A DNA stretch of 64,000 nt. It comes from Brachypodium distachyon (Eukaryota > Streptophyta > Magnoliopsida > Poales > Poaceae). Every line of letters begins with the position of its first letter. Position 1 is the first letter of the stretch. Of this stretch, positions 56,118 through 64,000 are shown in pieces. A program made the position numbers and the translations under genes. The DNA lies in assembly GCF_000005505.3 (NCBI RefSeq), contig NC_016132.3:744001-808000 (forward strand), read 5' to 3'. The notes under the pieces are model-generated. The model saw nothing but the letters and a program-made list of their open reading frames with translations. It was not told where the DNA came from and made no database searches.

Positions 56118-56639
56118 ATGGAACCAGCAGCCGGCTGGCACTACGACGGCTTCGATCCCAATGCCCCGTGGCTATGGCTTCGTCACCGGTTGTCCCGGGA
56201 TTTCATACTTCGATGCGAGGAGGAGCGGACGCGAGCCCGGGCCGCCGCCGCCATGGATGGGGAGGAGCAGTACTGGGAGGAGGAGGATGGCGTCGACGCG
56301 CATCGCGACCCGGCATCCAAGAAGGCCATGCCGATGCCGGAGGCGCGGGAGACGAGGGAGCAGGATGTCTGCGCCGTCTGCCTCGAGGAGCTCTTCTTCT
56401 CCGCCGCCGGCGGCGGCGTGAAGAAGAAGGAGAAGCTGAGGATGATGCCCTGCTCCCACTCCTTCCACCAGAGCTGCATCTGGGACTGGCTCCTCGTCAA
56501 CCGGCGCTGCCCAGTCTGCCGTCTCGCGATGCCCCCGAAGTCCCTTGACGACGACGAGCCAGACGTCAGCCAGTCAACTGAAGAATGTCCATCTACTGAG
56601 CAACTCTTTCCACCAGAAGAAACAAGCGGCGACATCTGA
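56118..56639 (+). CDS. RING-H2 zinc-finger protein, probable E3 ubiquitin ligase
   Basis: A 173-residue single-exon protein. The N-terminal half is acidic and Arg-rich with no membrane segment. The RING-H2 domain spans residues about 95-142: CAVC, a first loop lengthened by a Gly/Lys insertion (SAAGGGVKKKEK), PCSHSFH, SCIWDWL, RRCPVC. All eight zinc ligands (C3H2C3) and the E2-contact Trp are present. The tail is acidic (DDDEPDVSQSTEECPSTEQL). It should act as a soluble single-subunit ubiquitin ligase. Substrate is unknown. A partial copy of the tail-coding sequence (tcaactgaagaatgtccat) recurs in the 3' UTR at about 56667. Confidence 0.88.
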   Translation: MEPAAGWHYDGFDPNAPWLWLRHRLSRDFILRCEEERTRARAAAAMDGEEQYWEEEDGVDAHRDPASKKAMPMPEARETREQDVCAVCLEELFFSAAGGGVKKKEKLRMMPCSHSFHQSCIWDWLLVNRRCPVCRLAMPPKSLDDDEPDVSQSTEECPSTEQLFPPEETSGDI

Positions 56640-56970
56640 ATTCTGAACAAGTTTGCTGGAAACTCAACTGAAGAATGTCCATTTACTGAGCCAGATAGCC
56701 ACTCATTAATGTGATTGCAGCCTGCCCTGTTCATGTCCACCGGATTAGTGACCACAACTAAAGCTATTTTGAATCCCTTAATAATTTGAGCGAAAACAAC
56801 GACAAGAATTATGAAACTGAGGGAGTAATTACTTGCTGCTGTGCCTGTACTGGTTTACTCTTGTTTGGTTAGTTACCTTTGTTTGCTTTCTATGCATATA
56901 TCTCTGGAGGTTGAACACATTGTTCTATTATACCGTGTGAGGGGGTTGTCATGTGGATTTCAGTTAAACC
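56640..56970 (+). other. RING gene 3' region
   Basis: 3' UTR with the short repeat noted for the RING gene. The rest is AT-rich with no feature recognised. Confidence 0.35.
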
Positions 56971-57117
56971 TTAGCTCAGTAATAAATTTACATAGATGTG
57001 ATTTTGTTTATCTATTGCTACTATCAAAAGTGAGGTACTGAATTATACAAAACATCTATAAGAAGCAAGTTTTTTTTCTCAAGTAATATTTGCCGGTTCA
57101 TCTATGCAACTGATGCA
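56971..57117 (+). repeat. F-box intron repeat, copy 2, fused to coding sequence
   Basis: Copy of 54769-54916. At 57117/57118 it joins F-box-associated coding sequence instead of continuing into the intron. Confidence 0.85.
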
Positions 57118-57815
57118 GCGAGGGGCGGTGCTCTGCGCTGCCGCCGGCCATAGCCACGTGCACGGCAGCTGCCGCTCGAGCCCTTATAAGGTGGTCTTGA
57201 TCTCCCCAGGAGACAAGAATCGACCCATTGCTTGCGTTTACTCATCGGAGACTGGCAAGTGGGGCAATCTCATCCCAGCAGTGGTTGAATATGAGGTTTA
57301 TCTTGCTTTTAAACCTGGGGTCCTTGTTGGTAATGTCCTTTACTGGTTGTCTGAGGATTTGAGCGACATGGATTTGCTTTTTTTGGAAAAGTTCACAGAC
57401 GACATAGTTGAGTTTGATTTGGATAGGCAGAGCCTAGCTGTGATCAAGGGGCCTCCTTGTCTGAATGATTCCTGCAGGCATCAGATTATCCAGGCAGAGG
57501 ATGGCGATGTTGGTCTCGCCATGTTGTCTTACCCTAAATTTGAATTGTGGCAGAGGAAGGTCAATTGTCATGGTGATACTACATGGTTGTTGTGGAAGAC
57601 TGTTCAAATGGACACCATTCTCGGGATCCCTCCCCTGATTGAAGGAGCAATGAGAAAGAGAGATATACTGGGGTACGATGAGGATAATGGTGCAGTTTTT
57701 TTATACGTTGACGGCAATGTTTATGTGGTTCAACTTAAGTCAATGCAATCCAGGAAAATTCATGAAACCAATTATACCACTGAATATCATCCTTTCACGA
57801 GTTTCTACGCACCAG
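57104..57815 (+). CDS. FBX-7: chimeric F-box relative lacking the F-box
   Basis: The frame starts at an ATG inside intron-derived repeat (MQLMQ), then from RGAVLCAAAGHSHVHG onward follows the F-box-associated region to FYAPG (ACVYSSETGKWG, VEFDLDRQSLAVIKG, YPKFELWQRKVNCHG, VDGNVYVVQLKSMQSRKIHE). The N-terminal F-box and about 110 following residues are absent. The donor CCAG|GTGATC at 57815 joins to 58719. Unspliced it ends at 57850 (248 residues). The associated region is undamaged, so a product without SCF docking is possible. An AG at the junction (tgatgcag|cgagg) could also act as a splice acceptor from an upstream exon. Coding status is uncertain. Confidence 0.6.
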
Positions 57816-58718
57816 GTGATCCCTCATCCTTAATACTTATATTGTTGTAGTAACCCAATCAAGTAATGTTTTGTACCTCGCTGCTCGAATACCTTTATTG
57901 CGCATGTTCAGTGTTCACTAATTCATGAACAACTTGAGCTTAGTTAGCAGTTGCCCCTTTGCTAGTAGATATATGAACTTATAGTTGTATTTGTGTTATG
58001 TTATCCAAGTATGTAGTTCTCTTCACTCTTCAGAGATACTGAATCAAATGTCAAATGAGTAACACAGTTGGCATGTTTGGAACCACAAAACTAGTTATAT
58101 TCTTTTTTTGTATTTTTCTCTGTTTTAATGGTGATCTTAATCTTAACTCCATAATAACAACTTCCGTTGAATACATACCTCCTGAAAAAATTGTTTTTTG
58201 TCATTTGTTGAAGATGGTTGCTGCAAGTGACTAATACATTTGTGGTGCAAAAATATATACTGAATTTCTTGTGTCTTACCTCCTGAAATACACAAGCTTA
58301 CTTTTGTTGCAAGAGTTTATTAGTTTATGCATTTCTTATTTTGTCTACTTGACATGACGAGGGATGAGTTTACATGAGAACTAGGTACTGTTTTTTTTAT
58401 TATCTGCTAAATTCTTCTATCGGGAATGTTATTTGCATTTTACAGCAGACATGATTTTGTTTTTGAATTGCTCCTATTTTCTATTTTCAAAACTGAATTA
58501 TAAAATATGTAGGAAAAAAAAGAGCTAATAGAAGTGTACAAAATGAGTTCATAGAAGTGGGTATTTTCCTCAAGATACATTTGTCAGTTCATTTATTGGA
58601 TTAGAACGCCAAACAGTTCAAGTGCTCAAGATTGGAGGGTCGACTCATTGTTGCCTTCTCTTATCCATTTTTCTTTTCTCGGAACTGTCATTAATTGCCT
58701 GAGTTCTTATGTGTCTAG

Positions 58719-58777
58719 GCATAGCCATTGCTGATGGATGTGATGGAGCTGAAATGTTAGATGATCGTCTGGTTTGA
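58719..58777 (+). CDS. FBX-7 terminal coding exon
   Basis: Acceptor TGTGTCTAG, then GC ATA GCC ... GTT TGA, giving GIAIADGCDGAEMLDDRLV. Phase matches the donor at 57815. Homologous to the terminal exons of FBX-2 and FBX-4. Confidence 0.65.
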
Positions 58778-59620
58778 TGTGCTAATGCGCTGAAATAGTT
58801 CAACAGGTAAGAAGATCTTCTGAATATAGCTTGTGAGATTTGGACTTTTGATTTTTGTACGGAAATACCTGGCTGCCAAGTAGGCAGCGTGTACCCACAA
58901 ACTAATGTTCATTCGGCTATAGGGAGTCATGTGTGAATAACAGATAACAATTATAATAGTGGTGATGCGAAGGCAAGATGGCTGCCCATTTTGGATCGTA
59001 AATGATATCCGGATGATGGAGATGTTGAGTATGGTGTTGTGTTGCTGTAGATATTACCTGCTTGTGCCTGTCTGGCCATGCCTAGAGTTCTACTTTGGTT
59101 TAGCTGTTTCAGAATTGATAAGTTGAAAGCAATATGTTAGTAGTTCATTTTATTAGTACAAGCATCAGTCATGGCATTCAACTCTTTTACCCTGGTAATT
59201 TACAGTGTCAAAAGGCTTCAAGGATGGTACTTCGTTGTCAAGAATATAGCCAAGAATATGGTTTCTGTTACAGTGATCTTCTTTGTGTTGTTGATCTGAT
59301 TGCCAGCTTGCACAGAGCCACGCATTTGGTGTTTTTTTTTTCATATAATGTGTTCAACCATGCTTCCTGCACAGGTCCTATACTATTTAGGTTTTGCTGT
59401 ACCTGTATCTAGTTACTGATGGATTGGCACGATTTTGTTATCTTCAGGTGAAGGAAAGGGTGCTGCAGAATCGTCATTGAGCTTGTCGCCGCACATCAAT
59501 GTTGTCTGCAGTGTTTGTATGTTATCTGAGAAACTTTGGTGTCAGGAAACCTCACTGAGAAAACAGGTGCTTATCTATGTTAAGAAAGCGCCAATGGAGA
59601 AAAACAACTAGTAGCTCGCA
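58778..59620 (+). other. FBX-7 downstream non-coding exons
   Basis: Contains the donor GGTAAGAAGATC near 58807 and an exon start CTTCAG|GTGAAGGAAAGG near 59448, both matching the downstream units of FBX-3 and FBX-4. Confidence 0.5.
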
Positions 59621-60946
59621 GATATCAAAGTTTAATTTGTCTTGAAGCATAAACAAACTCGTAATGTCTGAACAGTGCCATGTTTCGTCAGTTGGGCTGC
59701 AGAGACAAAACTTATAATTTGCCGTATTTTGCTGTTCCTCAGGCAGCTACAATCTATGGTTTCATTTGGGTCTTGTAAACGGCACGTGTGGCCCTCAGAG
59801 TTGGGTTGGGCTTTTTCTGAGAATTGGGACACAAACGTGGTCAGTTTGCATCCTTAAGGCGCAACGCGATGCGTAATAAGTGGATTTGCAGAGAAGAGAA
59901 CCACGTTTAAAAAGCTGTGGTGATGCTGTCGTCCTGACAGACTAACCGGCGACTTGTCCTGTACCACTGCCTAACCGTCCCGTCCTTTCTGTCGACTTCT
60001 CCGACAGACTAACCGGCGACTTTTCTTTTTGCTAGAATTTCCTGTACCACTGCCTGCGACTGATGTCGCTACTGGCAATCAAGCAGTCTGCATCAATCAC
60101 ACTCCTCAGATCAGAACCACAAGAACACGACAGGGGTTATTTGCATTTGCATTGGATGTGTACGGTCACAAAAGAACGGTTAGATGGACTGCAAAAGTCT
60201 AGGAGCATGATAGACTTTTCCTATTCAAATTGGACCCGTAAACTTCAATTCCGAAAGCTGAAAAGAACGTGATAGGCAGATTCTCAGGACTTTCCCGGAC
60301 AGGACAGGAGCTATCGGAGAAATTAAACCGAACCTTGACAAGCTGAAGCCGAAAAGAAGGGGTCAAAAGAGGAGAAATAGAAATTATCCTGGGACTGATG
60401 TTATCCATGTCCACAGTCTAAGACCCACCAGTACCCTGTTTGGCGTGGATGCAATTTTTGTGGGGTGGCGAGTACACCCTAGATCTAAAAAGACAGACTG
60501 GGAGTGGTCTTTCGACTGGACTGCCACTACAAAAGTTCTTCCCATTCTTAGTAGAAACAAAAGCTTTGGTTAGAAGAACAAGGTAGTCCACATTTACTGC
60601 GTACCAGAAGAAGAAAAAAGAACACCAGCAATAGCTGAAGCAAAAGCTTACAGACGGACCGAGTACTCTGTATTTCTTAGATCATGCATTTTTTTTGTCA
60701 AGCACCATAATACACTTTGAACGACTACATTCATGCTAACAATGTTTCCACACCAACCTGCTACTCGCCTAATAATACTGTTGAAATAATATATGTCTTC
60801 CAGGGAAATGATTACATTTTGGAAGGATATAGGAATTGGAGTTCCCCGTCCTTCATTGCTAGCTATTGCACGCTTCCACATAAAAGTTCAAAAGAGTCGG
60901 TGGTATTCAGAAGACATAAGACACTATTAAATCACACACATATATG
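59621..60946. other. Intergenic region with a local duplication
   Basis: The phrase gacagactaaccggcgactt followed by cctgtaccactgcct occurs at 59936 and 60003. No gene was recognised. The right end includes the 3' UTR of the LRK10-like gene. Confidence 0.5.
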
Positions 60947-63071
60947 CTACTCGTCCCCCTCCGAGACCTCGGTCAGTTCTGAGAACAAATGGTAAGAATC
61001 AGCGATAGTGGCCACCTGATCATCGCAGAAGAATGGTCTGGAAGGCATTTGCAAGGCATCGAAGCCAGCTTCCAGCATCTCTATGACCTCGCTCATCGTC
61101 GGCCTGTCACGAGACTTCATCTGGATGCACCATAACCCAACAATGCATAGTTTCCTCTCCAACTCATGCATGTCAGCAACAGGAGCAGATATCTCGCCAA
61201 CTTCTTGCACAGTTAACCTGTCATACACCCACGCTGGGTAGTATGCCTGACTCGAGTTTGCTGTATTCGGATCAGCATTCCTTCTTCCACCAGCCATCTC
61301 CAGCAATAACATTCCGAAGCTATAAACGTCAGACTTGCTCGATATGACACCAAAGCTCCGAGATATCATCTCAGGAGCTATGTACCCAACAGTCCCCCGT
61401 AAGGCGCTCAATGGCACAAAACTGTTGCCCCTTGGGTACAATTTGGCAAGACCAAAATCAGCAACTTTGGGGACGTAATTGTTGTCAAGGAGTATGTTGT
61501 GTGGCTTTATATCAAAATGCAGAATCTGCATATCACACCCCTGGTGAAGGTAGTTGATCCCTCGAGCAATGCCCAGAGCAATCTCATTAAGCTTGCTCCA
61601 AGAGAAACTCTTCTCGGCTGAGAAGATGTACTTGTCAAGAGAACCTCGAGGCATGTACTCGTAGACCAGTGCTCTCCTCATTTCTTCTGAGCAGAACCCG
61701 ACAAGACGGACCACATTGACGTGGTGGATCCTGCCGATGGTGGAGACCTCACTGATGAAGTCTTCTCCATTGCAGTTGGAGTTTCCCTCCAGCATCTTGA
61801 CCGCGACATGAACATCTCCAGGGAGTAGCACGCCCTTGAACACCGAGCCGTAGCCTCCTTGGCCCAGCTTGTCTCTAAAATGGCTTGTGATTGCAATGAT
61901 ATCAGTGTAGCCATACCTCATTGGGCCAAGCATTTGTTGCATTCGGAGGAACTTCTCAACTGCATCGATTGTGATCCTTGTTTTCCAGTACTTGTTGGCA
62001 AGGAAGATCAATATCGTGAGGGGCACCAACACAAACCTGCATAGCGCTGCACAAAACAAGTTTATTTGGGATCACTGGTAACCATACTGGAGTATGTAAT
62101 TCTCACGTACCAATAATGATCTTGAAATAAGGCGATGCCACTTGTATTAAATACAGGCATATAGCAAACGGACGTGGAACTGCATCAATTGCGCAACTCA
62201 AGAACAATTGATCAACCTGAATAATGCTCTCAATCCAATCTCCAAGGGACGTGCTGCAGAGAAAAGCAAAATACAGGAAAATCAGGTGTGCATTTGCAAA
62301 AACAGAACCAGAGTTACAGGTATCTACTATGTTCCAAACTCACGGCATCCTAACCGTCACGCATTCCGTGAAGTTTTCCGACCCACGACGTCTGAAAGGA
62401 AATAGAACGCTGAATCCATGTGTCATGAATTTTACAACATCTCCATAGCTTGCATTCTCTAGTGGTACAGTGCCCCAAGTCTTGTTGCCACCTAATGGAG
62501 TCATGGCCAAGTAACTGCAACAAGGCTCGAGGTTCTCCATAGATCCCATTCCTAGGCCAGTTAACACATAAACAAAAGAACGGCTGGTGCTCAGGCAAGC
62601 AACAGGCATGTACATACCGTTGCCATTTACTTCTTGAGAACATTTAACAAAGTTAGCCTGATTAAATGTTGCAGGAGCTAACTCGTCTACGGTGCTGGGA
62701 ACTCCTTGAATTATGGGTGCAACAGGACGTAGATTCCGCTTCCACCGTGGAAGAGGGCAACTGTTGTATAAATCCAAGTGGGCATCAACAACCCAGAAGG
62801 TCGAATCACTGTAGTTGATGCCAGACACATAGTATGTTGCACCGTCGATAAGAATTGTAGCCATGCTATCACTGCAAACTAGCTCATAAGATTGATAACC
62901 ACAGTCAGGTGGATCACTTGCCTGACGAAATGGGAACGATACGTTTCCGAGACGGCCACATGAGAAAGAAGGACAGTCACGCCGATGATCTCGCCCTTCA
63001 GCATGAACTATTATAAGAACTGCAAGCACAGACACGACAGGTAAGGCTCGGAGAGCAGTGGGCGTCGCCAT
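60947..63071 (-). CDS. LRK10-like receptor kinase, three exons
   Basis: CDS joined 63071-62344, 62253-62111, 62046-60947, giving 656 residues. Exon 1: signal peptide (LPVVSVLAVLIIVHAEG), GUB_WAK galacturonan-binding-type domain (CPSFSCGRLGNVSFPFR, CGYQSYELVC) and a second Cys-bearing region (FVKCSQEV, EPCCSYLAMT). Exon 1 ends at MPC-type phase 2 before GTGAGT. Exon 2 follows TTTTCTCTGCAG (TSLGDWIESIIQVDQLFLSC, PRPFAICLYLI). Exon 3 follows TTTTGTGCAG and holds the membrane segment (RFVLVPLTILIFLANKYW) and a non-RD kinase (GQGGYGSVFKG, AVKML, HFDIKPHNILL, DFGLAKL, GYIAPEM). All phases close and there is no stop. This is a plasma-membrane receptor kinase of the grass LRK10/LRK10L family, often tied to pathogen response. 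The ligand is unknown. Confidence 0.92.
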
Positions 63072-63592
63072 GGCAGACAGGTTAACAGAAGCACAAACGA
63101 ATGGATGGCAAAATAAGGGAGTGGCTGCAACCAAAGTTAACAGGAAAGTCCAAAGGAGCGAGGGTGATTATATGCCAACTGGATCTACATGATTGTGACG
63201 TTGACTAGGAAAGGAGACTACCAAATTCTGCCAAGACAAAGTAGGGTAATTACACACCGGCTACTGGCTCATCTACCTGATGATGACGTATAAAATAGCA
63301 AGAATAGTCTGAGAGCTGACTAGTATAAAATAAAAAGGAAGGCATCTGAGTGGTGAAATAGCAAGAAGTCTGAACTCTGAACAGCGACAGCATTCATTCA
63401 TTTCCAAAGACCACAGAAGTTTCCAAGCAACATGACACGGCAGAAGTTTCAGTGGCAGCTGGAATTCCTAACCGCACACACAGCTATCATGACATGCACA
63501 TCATCAATACTCATAGGAGGTTAAAGCAAATAAGTGGCCACTTTCTATACTCCCTGCCTTCTCTTCTCCCATCTTCATCTCCAACACATTTC
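63072..63592. promoter_or_regulatory. Bidirectional promoter of two receptor genes
   Basis: 521 bp separate the divergent start codons at 63071 (minus) and 63593 (plus). The interval holds the W-box-like cores TTGAC (63197, cgttgactag) and a GTATAAAATA tract at 63288 and 63323 that could serve as TATA. The repeated tag gacgtataaaatagcaagaa / tagtataaaataaaaagg suggests a small local duplication. Confidence 0.45.
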
Positions 63593-64000
63593 ATGGACTC
63601 TAAATTTTTTGTTGGGCTGCTGCTGGTATCTCTTCCCACCTATGAATCCTATTTGAAGACTGCCTCAGAAGAAGATTTCTTAAGAACCTGTTCACCTCAC
63701 CGGTGCCACAGAGATGGACCTGAGATCCGTTTCCCATTCCGGCTTTCGATTCACCCACCGTCATGTGGGGAACCTGAAATGCAGTTAAGATGCTCGGGGG
63801 ATGACACAATCCTGGATCACCATGTGCTTGGCTCCTGCAAAGTTACCACGATCTATTACAGGCACCGTATCATAAACATCATTCCGCTTGTGGAACCATC
63901 AGTGCAGTGCCCACTTCAGAAGCTCGTCTCAACAAATTTGGCAACTGATGTCTACAAACAACCTCAATCATCACAACTTACGACCCTGGTACGTTGTTCA
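63593..64000 (+). CDS. Receptor kinase ectodomain (GUB_WAK type), 5' part, runs off the window
   Basis: The ATG at 63593 opens a frame of 136 codons still open at base 64000. It begins MDSKFFVGLLLVSLPTYESY (short hydrophobic start, possible signal peptide). The GUB_WAK_bind pattern follows: CSPHRCHRDGPEIRFPFRL, PPSCGEPEMQLRCSGDDTIL, then CKVTTIYYRHRIINIIPLVE. This matches the ectodomain start of LRK10-like and WAK-like receptors. The gene is divergent from the LRK10-like gene and probably its relative. Kinase and membrane parts are outside the window. Confidence 0.82.
   Translation, partial: MDSKFFVGLLLVSLPTYESYLKTASEEDFLRTCSPHRCHRDGPEIRFPFRLSIHPPSCGEPEMQLRCSGDDTILDHHVLGSCKVTTIYYRHRIINIIPLVEPSVQCPLQKLVSTNLATDVYKQPQSSQLTTLVRCS

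Noticed and set aside
63600..63809. 69-codon minus-strand frame at the right edge
   Set aside because: Antisense of the GUB_WAK ectodomain frame, which has the expected Cys pattern on the plus strand.
1..64000. CRISPR arrays, bacterial operons, integrons or phage genes
   Set aside because: None seen. The sequence is plant nuclear DNA, and the only regular repeats are the small tandem repeats and transposon ends listed.

Overview
The window is nuclear DNA of a grass, most likely a pooid such as Brachypodium or a relative. The evidence is GT-AG introns in GC-rich first exons, F-box and receptor-kinase families typical of grasses, Stowaway MITEs, Helitrons with grass-type termini, L1-type LINEs, and an Angela/BARE-like copia LTR starting TGTTAGGAATATGCCC. 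There are no operons and no bacterial features. Species and family names come from memory of sequence character, because no search could be run.

Layout. 1-1.75 kb: F-box gene FBX-1 (minus), whose 3' part lies outside the window. 2.5-5.3 kb: LINE fragment split by a solo LTR (3322-4647, TSD TGCAA). 6.0-7.5 kb: two non-autonomous Helitrons in opposite orientation. 7.7-11.2 kb: a 3.5-kb solo-LTR-like element. 11.7-26.5 kb: three thaumatin-like receptor kinase genes (TLK-A, -B, -C), with a head-to-head F-box pair (FBX-2 pseudogene, FBX-3) between A and B. 27.6-34 kb: FBX-4 and the ruined FBX-5. 34.9-40.3 kb: a nearly full-length dead L1-type LINE. 40.5-41.6 kb: a conserved single-exon gene of unknown function. 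43-46.2 kb: an NLR-type gene with a degenerate nucleotide-binding site. 48.5-53.8 kb: a young complete Ty1/copia element with 465-bp LTRs and TSD ATTCC. 54-58.8 kb: F-box fragments, a RING-H2 gene and the chimeric FBX-7. 60.9-64 kb: an LRK10-like receptor kinase (three exons, minus) head-to-head with a second receptor whose 5' end runs off the right edge.

Biology. This is a defence and ubiquitin-ligase accessory cluster. It holds non-RD receptor kinases with thaumatin or GUB_WAK ectodomains, an NLR, tandem F-box proteins and a RING-H2 protein. The copies have arisen by local duplication and many are decaying. Each of the three thaumatin kinases carries exactly one simple disabling change relative to its siblings: a TGA between the membrane segment and the kinase in A, a TAG near the C-terminus in B, and a 4-bp duplication between ectodomain and membrane segment in C.

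The F-box genes are not single-exon. A conserved splice donor in the codons for FYTPG joins to a 17-residue terminal exon 0.9-2.3 kb downstream, which simple ORF calling misses. The NLR and the LRK10-like gene were likewise resolved by reading splice sites directly. I saw no clear tRNA, rRNA or CRISPR. Stretches in which nothing could be recognised are listed as such.
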